Source: Branchiostoma floridae
Taxonomy: Eukaryota > Chordata > Leptocardii > Amphioxiformes > Branchiostomatidae
Direction: 5' to 3'
Length of the DNA: 64,000 bases
NCBI RefSeq assembly: GCF_000003815.2
Contig: NC_049987.1
Coordinates: 14,168,266 to 14,232,265 of the forward strand
Below are positions 13,460-25,185 of the stretch, one piece after another (position 1 is the stretch's first letter; every line of letters starts with the position of its first letter). The position numbers and the translations under genes are program-made. Below the pieces are notes generated by a model that worked only from the letters and a program-made list of their open reading frames with translations, made no database searches and had not been told where the DNA came from.

Positions 13460-15634
13460 ATGATGGAATGGAACTCTAATGAGTTGCAGGGTGTTATGCC
13501 GGCGGCACCACCTCCTCCCTATCCCGGTGTAGCAGGTGCACCACGTTTCGCCATGTCTACATCTACTGGACGGCGCTTTTCTTTCCAGCCATCAACTGAG
13601 AGCAAGTATAATCAACACACAAGGCGTCTGTCTCAACCAGTAACCTCGGCAGTGACATGTACACATCCGCGTAGTGAAGCCACGTATAAAGAGAAGGTGG
13701 GTGAAAGTAAACAGCCACAGGTCACTCAGCATATAAGTCGCTTGAGGGAACGCTTAAAACACGGCAGACAATTGTTTAACGCTAGGTCTACCTCGTCTCG
13801 AGCAGAATCGTACACAAATGTTGAAGAGAATGACACAAATATCAACAATCCAGAGGGAAAAACTGGATTGTATCCCCAATCAAAGAGCATCCACGAGGGA
13901 AACATAGAACAAAATAGACCAATACAACAAGAAGTACCGTTGGCTCCTCTATCCAAAGTAGGCCATGTACAAAATGACCCACAGCACATCAAGAACAACA
14001 AAGCTGCAGCAATGCAGAATCATAATAGAGAGAAACAGGGGAACTCGCCTGCAGCCCATCCTACAAAAAGTTTTCGGGAGCAACTAAAACAAGGTCGAAA
14101 GCTGGTAACACGCAACGGATCTGCCTCGTCTCAGAACCAATCCTACCATGACCAAGATGCCAACCTTAAGAATAAACCATATCAAGGATCAGAGAAAGTT
14201 AAGAAACATCTGGAAGAAAAGATCCGAGAGGAGAAAGTGACCACAAACCCAACTGCCCCAGGTAAACTTAGAAGAAGTAACCTGTACAAGGAAATGACCA
14301 AACAAGACGCAAATGACCACCATCCTTCAATACACAGAGGTATAGGACAACCGATTGGCAAGTCTAATAAGCAAAGTGTTGAAAACACTGACGATTTAGA
14401 CCAGAAAGTCAAAGAAATGAAAACACTCCTCAGTGACTTCGAATCCAAGATGAAACTTGCAAGAGGGCAAGTAGACGTGGTAGTTTATACGTCAACAATA
14501 AAGGAGAAGCTATTGGAATTCGACACTTTGTGGAGGAAGGTAAAAGGTCAGGTAGACAACTCAGGTGTTTTGGAGTTCAAGTTATGTCTAGCAAACAGGC
14601 AAATTCAAGATGCAAATGAGCAAGTCAAGAAGTTGACCGAACAGAATAGAAATTCAGTTGGCAACCTGCACATCAAAACGGTACAACAGTGTGTACATAA
14701 TATGAGGGCATCTAAACGCGAAAATAGCAGCGTAAAAGAAGCAGGGGTAACAGCAACAAACATGGTGGACAAGACAACTTCAGTAGACTTAGCGATTAAA
14801 GTTGGACAAAACAAGGATATCGCTACTGAGGAACTTAGCAATTTACAACAAATGCAAGATGAAGCGTCTGCACTGAAGTTGGAAAATGACGAGCTCAGAC
14901 GAATAGTACCGGAACTCAAGAACATCCTGATTGAAGTACGTTCAGAGAACCTTCGCTTGCGGGGTCAATGCGAGGAACGGACAAGAGACATGACGGAAGC
15001 AGGCAAGACCCACGAAGAGAAGGAACGGGCCTGGAAGCTCCTGAGAGACGACCACAACCTTTTAAAGGAAAAACATGCGAAGATGAGAGCAGCTATGGAT
15101 ACCATGGCCAAGGAGAAAGAGCAGAGCGAACTGAACGTACTGCAGTTGCACGGACAGCTGAAGGAGATGGAGAGCAGAGAATTGCAGCTACGTCATCAGA
15201 AAAAGGCGAAGGACATCGAAACTGACAAGAAGAATCAATCAACCACACAAGAACTAAGAGACAACACAGGAGAAACACGTGGAGAATACAGTGGTTCACT
15301 AAGCCAGACAAGTCTTGAACTGAGGCATTTAGACAATGCTGGTATAAAAGATGCAGGTAGCATTCCGTCAACATTGGAATCTGGCCAGGAATGCCCCACG
15401 AATGACCTTGGCACCTGTGAAAACGCTAATCAACTGATGCAAAGTCAGGCGGACCAAGACCAAGCGGTAAAAAGTGTTGAAGCTTTCTTTGGCAAACCCA
15501 AAGTCCAGAATGACCAAATGAAGAAGGAATCTGACGGACAGGTTGCCCTAGATAAGCTTCAAAGTCTGCAAAATAAATACAGCAATTTGATTAAATCGTT
15601 TGAGGATTACAAAGGTCAGAATGGTAAGGACTAA
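13460..15634 (+). CDS. Gene B: PPPPYPG-box coiled-coil protein
   Basis: Encodes 724 residues in one uninterrupted frame, starting at ATGATG after a possible acceptor. A short N-terminus leads to PPPPYPG (about residues 17-24), a potential PPxY ligand for WW domains. Two head repeats follow (HISRLRERLKHGRQLFNARS near residue 92, and a weaker SFREQLKQGRKLVTRNGSAS). Coiled coil begins near residue 310. One copy of the family signature (ELRRIVPELKN...RSENLRLRGQCE) lies near residues 478-505. The last 150 residues are more polar and less helical. Group resemblance to C and A2 is clear in the box, head and signature. I do not recognise a named protein; a cytoskeletal scaffold is a guess. A phase-1 donor-like GTAAGG sits 11 bases before the stop, but AATAAA at 15765 supports termination here. 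Confidence 0.8.
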   Translation: MMEWNSNELQGVMPAAPPPPYPGVAGAPRFAMSTSTGRRFSFQPSTESKYNQHTRRLSQPVTSAVTCTHPRSEATYKEKVGESKQPQVTQHISRLRERLKHGRQLFNARSTSSRAESYTNVEENDTNINNPEGKTGLYPQSKSIHEGNIEQNRPIQQEVPLAPLSKVGHVQNDPQHIKNNKAAAMQNHNREKQGNSPAAHPTKSFREQLKQGRKLVTRNGSASSQNQSYHDQDANLKNKPYQGSEKVKKHLEEKIREEKVTTNPTAPGKLRRSNLYKEMTKQDANDHHPSIHRGIGQPIGKSNKQSVENTDDLDQKVKEMKTLLSDFESKMKLARGQVDVVVYTSTIKEKLLEFDTLWRKVKGQVDNSGVLEFKLCLANRQIQDANEQVKKLTEQNRNSVGNLHIKTVQQCVHNMRASKRENSSVKEAGVTATNMVDKTTSVDLAIKVGQNKDIATEELSNLQQMQDEASALKLENDELRRIVPELKNILIEVRSENLRLRGQCEERTRDMTEAGKTHEEKERAWKLLRDDHNLLKEKHAKMRAAMDTMAKEKEQSELNVLQLHGQLKEMESRELQLRHQKKAKDIETDKKNQSTTQELRDNTGETRGEYSGSLSQTSLELRHLDNAGIKDAGSIPSTLESGQECPTNDLGTCENANQLMQSQADQDQAVKSVEAFFGKPKVQNDQMKKESDGQVALDKLQSLQNKYSNLIKSFEDYKGQNGKD

Positions 15635-15764
15635 AGAGAATGGAGAAACGGACACCTTGAGAAACAGGTGTTACATGTTGGTCACTGATCCATGCAATTT
15701 GGGATGACGTCTGTTCAAGTTGGGGCTATAGCTACGAGAGTCTACATGTCTATTATAGCTAGGA

Positions 15765-15770
15765 AATAAA
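15765..15770 (+). terminator. Poly(A) signal of gene B
   Basis: AATAAA 131 bases downstream of the gene B stop codon, a normal distance for a short 3'UTR. No other candidate is closer. Confidence 0.55.
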
Positions 15771-18677
15771 TGTTTGTCCATAACATTAGACAAATTGTAA
15801 CGGGAAGAATCAAGAAAGCAGCCCTATAGCTATATGTCTGAATAAGATAATCTTTCATTGTTTTTTTCTGAAGATTTACAATGTTTCAAAGTAGGTCATT
15901 CACAAGACTTTTGTTTTTTATCTTTTGTAATGGAATTACTGACACACTTTTACTTCTTATTTCACGTAGGGAAAGATGTTACACTACGCTATTATGGGAA
16001 ATATGTGCACTGTATTTACACCAGTTGTTGTAATGATAACACAAAAGTGTTTGTAGTATTTTACTGAGTTATTAGATCAGTTGACTGATTGTGTGTAATT
16101 GTAAGTGTTATGGGCCACATTGATAGTGCCGAATAGGAGGAAAGTATGATACTTAAATGGTGCCTATCCTTTATTAGTGTGTGGGTATTTTGCACCATAT
16201 TGCCATCCAGAACACTCCATCTATAGTGCATGTATTTCACAATCAGGACCTATACGCATACAATATTATATATCAATTGTATAATTGGTAACTTGTACTT
16301 ATAGTAAAGGGGAGAGAGTCACATACAGAATGTCTAGCCATTTGAATAGGCACACAGGACATGGGTTAATAAATGATACTGATTCAATACAGAATTTAAG
16401 TTCATTATCAAAGTTAGAAATAGTAACCTTTGAACAAGAACAAACATTACAGGTGCATTTAGTAGTTCACAATATTAATTGACCGTCTTCACGCCGGATA
16501 TACGTAACTAGACTTCCACGACCTCATATCTTCACCAAAGTTTGAATATTTCTGAGTGACGCGCTAAAAATGTTTTTGATTGATTATGCAAATGACGTCT
16601 TCAATTGAAGAACTTAATCAGCTGATCAGCTTCTCTAAACATGATAATATGTTCGAATTGTGATCAACTTATCTTAGCAAATAATATTTTGCAGCATTTC
16701 CTAATAGATTATGATGACTAATAATATCCACCTAAAAGGCTGAATTACTTAGCTTCCTAACGCCGCAAGTATAAAATGCCTGTCATTTACCACAATGTGA
16801 AGTGTGCTATTGTGGTAACGAACACTAACGCTAATCTACATACCTACATACCTAAAATCACGACGATCCGCCCACCTTACTCCTCTTCCAAATATTCCAC
16901 AAAATCGGCCTCTGTAGTTCCCTTAAAGCCGCTAGGATCCTCAATCTGCATTGCTCACTCTCTGCCCCAATAGCTATCTACCACTGACATATCGTCACAA
17001 TAGCATGTCCAAAACACGAGATATCAAAACAGGCAATTACGCTGAAGTAGAGTGTGGAAGGCTGCTAGGAGACCCATAATCGAACTTGACGTTTGTTTTT
17101 ATAAACCATTGCCAAAAACTTCCCAAATATCGATCCAAAGCTTCTCGAGTTATGTTGGAAACATAGTACACAGCCCATAACACTCTTTTCCTAAGGTTAT
17201 TAGAATTCGTCCAGAGTTCTAACAATTAATCATGATATGAAGCTTTGTGCCATAAAAATTTTTAATAGATGGGGTTAAAACTACCATATGTTCGTAGAAA
17301 ATACTCTCACACATTTCTACATGTACATGTTACTTACTTAGTAGATACTTGTTTGTCGCCGATAAAGACCTCACACTCAGTGATCCTACTAAACCTAATT
17401 AGTACTTGTGAGACCGGGTATTTTCTATTCATTGGCTCTAACCCTCGTGTAATTAACGTAAGTGCTCCTTGTTAACGAGGAACATGTCATGTGTTTTTTA
17501 CTTCGAAACGGATTTTCCTATTTTCCTAATGGTCATAGATACCAATGGATACGATATTTGGTCCTCTTTAGAAGTTCTCGGTGCTATAGGAAAGAATATA
17601 AGGCCAACGTTCTTGTACGTGATACGAAGAACGCAGACACATGGTTGCTCATAGGGGCTTTATGGCATGCACCACTGGTTATTGGCCACTGAATACTCTA
17701 ATCGGAGCTTCAAAATGGTACTTATGTATTTACAGACTTTGAGACGTCTTTTGACTTGGAGGCACTTCTGTTGCATTCATTAAAACAAAGTTATAGCGTG
17801 TCTTCTTTATGTGTTGAATAAGACCAAGTAAGGTCAAAGGGTTTCCTCTTTTTAGAACCATATCCGACAAAGAGACGCAAGCTATATCCATTTCGGTTTT
17901 TTAGATTTTTAGAGTCGGCTATTCATTTTGGTTAGTCTAGAAATACGCCCAATATCTGAAACATATTTATCACTACGCGTATAGCTGTCATGTCTGCTGG
18001 GTTTCCCCCTTGCACAGTATCGCTGCTAGGTCACATGGTCAGGAGTGTGAGTCCTGGTCCACCTGTTGGATTTATAAACTTCTATTTGCTTTGCACATAA
18101 TGCTGTCATTTTGAAAGGGCATTGAACCCCAGCTCACTTGACACTAATTTCAACAACATTTCGAGCACGTTAAAGGTACCATCACATTTATTGTAAAGAG
18201 TAGGGAGTATGGGTACATGTACGACCTGGCGCACACTAACTAATGTCTAGACTTGCGAAATCATATGTACGATATTTGTCCCTTTGAGTGGTCAAGATAT
18301 TGTCCATAGAATGTCAGACGGCACTTTTGATTAATAAGATAGATGTTTCCGACGTTTTGAGCTGTATGATTACATGCACTATTTCTTCACTTAATACAAC
18401 ATGGTTGATTTAATCTTTTGTGTGAGCTACGAAAGCCTTCCAAGAAGCCACTGGATATGTCTTGAAGCAGACATAAATTGACTTTATGCAATTTTTATGC
18501 AAAACAATGAACCAGTTTTGCAAGAAAGAAGGAGGTCAGTACTCGCCTAAGGAGCTGTGGACGCGTTATACGACAGAGGCTGCCACCTGTAGAAGACGCT
18601 ACGCGCTGTCAAGTGGCGACAGCAGGTTCGGCGGCAAACGCCACTTTCTCTCGGCCTGTAGAGAGGCGTCGTTAAAG
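15771..18677. other. Non-coding spacer between genes B and C
   Basis: AT-rich, with short hydrophobic or random open frames only. A small CATACCTACATACCT run lies near 16840. Nothing else recognised. Confidence 0.5.
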
Positions 18678-18758
18678 GAAATCTCCTCAACCTCTCGCCG
18701 ACGGTTCTCAACGTTATATGAAGAAATCTCCTTAGTCTCTCGCGGAAGGTTCTGAACG
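18678..18758. repeat. 45-base tandem duplication upstream of gene C
   Basis: Two diverged copies beginning GAAATCTCC at 18678 and 18723, each containing CTCTCG and a GGTTCT word. It lies about 75 bases before the gene C start, so it is probably promoter or 5'UTR sequence. Confidence 0.5.
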
Positions 18759-18833
18759 GGTCATTTCAGCGGACCAAAGAAATCAGAGCGTAGGTTTTGC
18801 AAAAGACATGCGTCACAATACGAAAATAGCGGC

Positions 18834-21800
18834 ATGATTCGCAGTAAGCGAAAGAAATACACCAATGTGGCGGAGAAGACAAGCAAGACGCCAAGTTCCT
18901 CCGTGACTGGCCCAACGGAGTCGAAGCCTAATGCAATATCCAACGGGGACGGAGATTTCACACAGGCAGAGCTCTGTCCAGAAGGGCCACAATCTCCAAT
19001 GAGTAATGGAGGAAACTATGGACGCCATGTGGACTTTAACGAGCTCCAGGATACTGGCCCAGGGGTACCACCGCCGCCATATCCTGGTAAATCAGGTGTG
19101 TCACTTTCACCCTCTTCTGTAGCGTCAGCTATTAGACGACGCCTGAATCTGGGGTGGTCAAAAGAAGCCAAGCAGAGTCAAAAAGCAAATCGTTTGACTC
19201 AGCCGTCTTCTCATGGCCATTTATTGACCCCTCTTCCAGAAGACCTGTACGACGAGAATCAGGATGAACAGGTGGGTGTCTGTAACTCGCGCCTCGGCCG
19301 TCACATAAGCCGCTCTCGGGACCGCATAAAACACAGTCGAACCTTTATGCGCGCAAGGTCTACCTCGTCCCTCACAAAAGTCGAAGATGAAGAGAATATT
19401 GGCAAACCAGAGGAACGCATATATATTCAACCCTATCGTAATCGTGGCATAGACGAAAATCACAACAGACCCATACATCGAGCACAATCATTGGCCTCCC
19501 TTTCCGAGGAAGGCTACCTACAGAAACAGATAGACAGGAGAGCTGAAGTCAGTTATAATCAGAATGGAGGTAGATGTGACTCACCAGTAGCCCAACGTTT
19601 GAGTCGCTCCAGGGAGCGTTTGCTCGAGCACAGTCGGAGGTTTCTCCGCTCTCGATCTACCTCGTCTCTCGCTGAATCCGACGATGAACAAAATATCGAA
19701 GACGGAATATATCTCAATAACAGAAGTAGCTGTGGCACAGACGTAAGCCAAAATGGACCGATACATCGAACCCAATCATTGATGTCTCTGTCCGAAGCAG
19801 ACTTCTCACAAAACGACCAGCAACAGGGCAACAGGGAGAATCTGGGTGAGAGTAGCCCGGGCGTCACCCGTCACATTAGCCGCTCTCGCGAACGCATACA
19901 ACACAACCGGAAACTGATGCGCTCTAGGTCTTCATCGTCTCTAGCTGCATCCGACGATGAACACAGCATCAACAATCTGGAGGACACGGTGGAATCATAT
20001 TCCTGTCCCAGAGATAGCCATATGACAGACGTCAATCGAAACACGTGGAGAATGTCTCAAGTGAACGAAGAGCAGACCAAGGCCGCTCAGCGCCATGCGG
20101 AAGAGATCAACAAGCTCCGAGTACAGCTTACAGAGATGCAAGACGAATACAGATCACTCAAGAACGTTACAAACAAGATGAAAAAGGAAGATGGGTTACT
20201 ACAGAAAACAAAGGAAGAGCTACAGAAAGTACTTACTGAAAAGAAGCAACTGCAACAAGCTCACGCGAGATTGGAACTTGAACTGACGCAGTTCAAAGAA
20301 AATGCTGATCTAAAGAACAACGCTCGCAATAACGACAAATCTCTTGCGGAATTCGGTAAGGCCCAACTGTCTGAGATGTTTGTCAGTGATGGATTAGAGA
20401 GCGACAAGCTCCGACGAATCGTACAGGAGCTGAAGGATAGTCACATCAAAATGCGCTCAGAGAACCTCAGCCTCCAGAGCAAATGCGAGAAACAGGCCAA
20501 GGAGATGACGGCAATAGTAAAGAGTTATGAAGAGAGGGAACAAACATGGAAGAAACAGCTCGAAAACCTGAGGCTACAAGTATCCGGACAGGGCGCCTTG
20601 AAGGAAAATCATAACAAGAAGACAGAACAAATCGAAGCAGAGATACAACAGAAGAAAGTGGAAGCAAACGTGGGAAGCAGCAACCTAGCTCAGCATCAGC
20701 AAATAGGGGACAAAGACGAAAATAGGAGCTTAAAAGAAGATGTGGTCAGCATAACACAGTGTCTACAGCACGACAACGGCAATGACGCCATGGTAACAAA
20801 AGAGATCGGGACAACAGATCTTAAGACAGTGAAGGAGAACCTTTGGGGAGCGATTACCGACTTGGATAAGGAGAAGAAAAGAGCCGAGCTGGAAGTCATC
20901 AGGCAGAAGATGTTGCGTCAAGAGGCTGAAAGACGAGTAGATGAGTTAAAGAAGGAGATCTGTCGTTTTGAAGTAATCCTCGAGTCCAAGCAGTCAACAG
21001 ATGTAACAGAAAATGGGCCACAGACGCCTACACCTACAACTGTATCGATGCAGACTGAAGACTTCGGACAGGAGCTACAGATGACTAAACAGAACCTTGC
21101 ACGAGCAATTGCGGACAATGAAGGCCTTTGCCAGAAGCTCGAAGATACCAAAAAGGAAATTAGTCAGCTCAAGCTTAATCTCCATCAATTGGAAAAACAA
21201 CTGCACACATCTGACTTAGATACAGGTAAAGGATCGAAGTTTTTTCAAGAGCTGAGGGAAAGCCATCTTACAATCCGGTCAGAAAACCTCCGTCTGCAAA
21301 GAGAATGCCAAAAGCTCGCGTCCACCGTACAGAGCCATGAGAGCAGCTTACGAGACTTGAAGGAGGAGAGAGACAAGCTACAGAAACTGACAGAAAATGA
21401 TCTTCTCCTCAAAGACAAGCCTGACAGGTTGCATGACATGAACAGACGAGGGCGGAAGAGAAATCCGAACAAAACCTGGAGTCGAAGACACATGTAACGT
21501 CAATGAATACGGCAAATTCAGATGCGGATACCGATAAGCTTAAACGAATGGTTAACGACCTGAAGAACCGTCACATAGAAATGCGTTCAGAGAACCTACA
21601 CCTCCAGAGTAAGTGTGAAAATCTGACAAAGGAGCTGGCCTCATTAAAGAGTAGTGACGAGAGGAAACAAGAGTTGAGAAAACCAAACCAGGAAGTAGAG
21701 GGCTTTGTGAAAAAGCACTCTGAGCATAAGAAAATGCTGGCAAACTTGTGTGCAGAAGTTATTTCCCAAGAGAACGCGCATCACAAGACAAAGGCTGAAC

Positions 21801-24800
21801 AATTAAGTACTCAACTTAACGAGATGGAAAACAGTTTTGCTAAAATCAAACGAGATAAAATCAATCTAGAGCAACAACTAGAAGAAAGGGAGGCGGAAAT
21901 CAGAAAACATCAGCAGTAGGATTCGGAATCCGACAGACTCAAACGAGTGATAGAGGAGCTAAAAGAAACGAGTATGAAATCGCGTTCCGAAATCGAAAGT
22001 AGAAACCTCAAACTACAGCAAGAAATAAAGGAGAAAGACAGCGATTTCACCAAGATCACAGAGGAGCTAACAAAGAAGACAGAAGAGACGGAAAAGCTGT
22101 CAGAACAAAATAGAGATCTGGAAAGTGAACTCAAGCAGACACGCTTTGAGCTACAGCTTTCAGAGTCGCAGGTGCAAGAAGTCAAACACAAACTTGCATC
22201 CGAGATGGATAACAGAGAACGCACTGTCACCAAGGTCGAGCAGGAGCTGAAAGGAAATGCACAAAAAGCGGAAGAGAAATGCAGAAAAATGTCAACACTA
22301 TTGGATACCATTTACCAAGAGAAGTTAACCTGGGAGTTGGAAGTTCGGAGACTAAAGGAAGTAGAGACAACCCTGGCCAAGTTGGAGACCAAGAATTCCA
22401 TGTTAGAGCACACGATTCAGGTCAGAGAAAGTACCATCAGCGAAGTTAGACAGGAGATGGAAGATAACGCCAGAAATGCGGAGGAAAAGTACGAGAAGAT
22501 TTCAGCCACCTTAGATAATACACGTCAAGAAAATGCAGCCCTGGAAACAGAAGTTCAGGAACTAAAGAAGAAAGAGAGACAACTGAAAGATACGGAGACT
22601 AAGAATTACATGTTAGAGAAGAGGATCAAGGAAAGAGAAAGCACAATCGCCAAAGTCAGACAGGAGCTGGAAGAAAATGCCAAAAAGGCGGAGGAAAAGT
22701 ACAAGAAGATGTCAGTCATCTCGGATAACATATATCAGGAGAAGTTAACGCTGGAAATAGAAGTAAAGAAACTAAGGAAAGTTGAGACAACTCTGACCAT
22801 GTTCAAGACCAAGAATTCCAAGTTGGAGCAGGAAATCAAGGAAAGAGAAATGACCATCTCCAAAGTCAAAGAGGAGCTGGAAGAAAGCGTCAGAAAGGCA
22901 GGGGAAGGTAATGCAAGGTACAAAAGTGTTGAAGACAAGCTCAATCAAAATCTTGCGTTAGTTGAGGAGATGAAGGCTGAGAAGGAGAAAGACAAAGTAC
23001 GTCAAGAACAAGCATTGGTGGTAGCAGAAACGTCGATGAAGAGCATGAGAGAAGAGCTCGAAGGAAAACTACGCGCTGTCGAGACAGAGCTCACTCAAGC
23101 AAAATGTGCAAAGACTGGCCTTGTCCAAAAACTGAAAGTTGTAGAAGATTCTAACAGAGATGCCGAAAACGACAAGTGTAAGTTAAAACGGGAATTGGAG
23201 GAATTGCAGCAAAAGGTCAGCGGAACAGCTTCAATATTATCCGAGCAAGTAATATTGGTAAAAGAGTTGAAGAACGAGAAGAACGATATTGCACAAAAAG
23301 TGAAAGAGTTAGAGAAGTCGAAACAAGACGCAGAGAATGACAAGTGTAAGTTAAAGTTGGAAATAGAAGAGCTACAAGGGAGGATCAGCAAATCCACATC
23401 AAGATTAGCTGAGCAAGAAACATCGGTGAAACAGCTGAAGGGAGAGAAGAGTGATATTGCTCAAAAACTGAAAGAATCAGAAAAGTCTAGACAAGACGCA
23501 GAGAATGACAAGTGTAAGTTAAAGTTGGAAATAGAAGAGCTACAAGGGAGGATCAGCAAATCCACATCAAGATTAGCTGAGCAAGAAACACTGGTGAAAG
23601 AGTTGAAAGACGAGAAGAAAAACCTTGTTCAAAAGCTAAACGAGTTAGAGAAGGTCAAGCAAGATGAAGAGAATGACAAGTGTAAGTTAAAGTTGGAATT
23701 AGAAGAAATGCAAGGAAAGATCAGTGGATTCACTTCAAGATTAGCAGAGCAAGATGTATTGGTAAAGGAGCTGAAACGCGAGAGGGATGAAACTGTACGA
23801 AATCTGAAAGAGGCGGAAAAGTCGAAGCAAGATGAAGAGAGTAACAAGTGTAGGTTAAAGTTGGAATTAGAAGAAATGCAAGGCAAGATCAGTGGACTCA
23901 CTTCACGATTAGCAGAGCAAGATGTATTGATAAAGGAGTTGAAACGCGAGAGGGATAAAACTGTACGGAAAATGAAAGAGGCGGAAAAGTCGAAGCAAAA
24001 TGCAGAAGACGACAGGAGTCGAATCAAACGGAAATTCGAGCAGCTGGAGGAGAGTGTCGGCAACTCTACTTCAGAACTGGAAAAGCTGAAAATGTTGGCG
24101 AAAGAATTGAAAGACACTAACATATCAATCCGCACCGAAAACCTCCGACTCGAAAGGCAATGTACTAAGTACGATAGTGAGAAAGACGCAACAGTTCAGG
24201 CATGTGAAGAAAGAGAACGCGACTTGGTAAAGAGGAACGCGGAGTTGAAGAAAGAAGTAGAAGAACTACATTGCATAAGGGAGAAGTACAACGAGCTTTG
24301 TGACACGGTGCAGGAAAAAGTCGTCATTGAAAACAAGTACCAAGAAGCAAAGGCACAGCTGATAGCAATGGAGACAAAGGAGATGGAACTAAAGGCTCAA
24401 AATTTCAAGTTAGAAGAAAAGATCACTGCAATAGTAACTCAGACCTCGGCGTTGGAGGAAAATATCAATGACAAAGAGATTGAAATAAAGAGGCTTACAG
24501 AGGAGCTGAATGAAATGAGTGTAAAATGTGAGGAATTGGAAGAGCAACTCAGGCGTAGATCATGGGAAGTGGACTATGCAAAAACCGTGAGCCGATGTCG
24601 AAAAGGAGCAGCCAACAAATAATGAAAAAAAGGCTTGCAGAAGGCGAGAGCGCAAGTAAAAAATGTATTACTGAGCTTGAAAACAAAGTGGAGAACTTGC
24701 AGATAAACTTAACAGAAAAGATGGGAGAAGTTAGCGACCTCACCGAGAAACTTGCGTATACGGAGAATGAAAAAGCGCTAGCGGAATCCGAGAGAAACCA

Positions 24801-25185
24801 AGTCGAGGAAAGTCTTCAAGAAACTCAGCTGAAACTAGCACAAGCAGAGGAGGAGCTCGCTGATGTTAGTAAGGAAAAACGCAATATGTTTCGACAGGTG
24901 AAGCACCTTGAAAACACCAAATATCAGGCGGAGAGAAAGGTAAAGGAATTCAAGTTACAGGTAGCGAGAATGGAACTAGATAGCTACGAGTCGGAAAGGG
25001 AAAAAGAGGAGCTCCGGGATATTGTGTCAGAGAAAGTATGGCAATTAACCCTGATGTTGGACGAGAAGGAGAAGATAGAGGACACCGTGTTCAAAGCGAA
25101 ACAAGAACTATCGGCTCTTATCAAAATGGGGATCGAAACTACACATGTCGATGCAGCAGACCAAAGGAGTTCCAGAGAGAAATGA
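18834..25185 (+). CDS. Gene C: giant PPPPYPG-box coiled-coil protein, reading frame interrupted
   Basis: About 2,115 codons, opening MIRSKR, an N-terminus like that of A2 (MIRDKS). The frame is broken by a missing base near 21434-21445, an in-frame TAG at 21917-21919, and a missing base in an A run at 24580-24584. Coiled coil resumes at once after each break. Order: polar N-terminus; GPGVPPPPYPG near residue 80; three head repeats of 92-99 residues carrying SRSRER and RSRSTSSL-type motifs (19299-19950); then coiled coil. Five copies of the MRSENL signature follow (near 20400, 21240, 21535, 21930, 24085), with tandem 70- and 56-residue repeats between. An SMQTED motif near 21050 resembles an LC8 site. 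It could be a functional gene damaged by assembly errors or a decaying copy; the intact heptads favour the former. No membrane segment is seen. Function unknown. Confidence 0.72.
19299..19960 (+). repeat. Three head-domain repeats in gene C
   Basis: Units begin near 19299, 19595 and 19872. Each has (H)ISRSRERI followed by a basic stretch, R(A/S)RS-(T/S)SSL, and an acidic D/E patch. Between units is a second short box of the type HRxQSLxSLSE. Two weaker units are in gene B. The RxRSxS and RxQS contexts look like basophilic kinase sites, which is inference. Confidence 0.75.
22220..23059 (+). repeat. 70-residue (210-base) coiled-coil repeat, four copies
   Basis: Starts fall at 22220, 22430, 22640 and 22850, exactly 210 bases apart. 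Consensus elements are (S/T)(T/I)xKVxQELEENA, KAEEKYKKMS and TKNSxLExxIKERE. Seventy residues is ten heptads, so the register is kept. The last copy is partly diverged. Confidence 0.85.
23168..24175 (+). repeat. 56-residue (168-base) coiled-coil repeat, six copies
   Basis: The conserved DAENDKCKLKLEIEELQ block recurs at 23168, 23336, 23504, 23672, 23840 and 24008, exactly 168 bases apart (eight heptads). Copies 2 and 3 are identical over roughly 100 bases, which indicates recent duplication or gene conversion. Confidence 0.88.

Noticed and set aside
15623-15634. Donor-like GTAAGG at the end of gene B as a fifth member of the first-exon cluster
   Set aside because: It is in phase 1, not phase 2, and a poly(A) signal follows at 15765.
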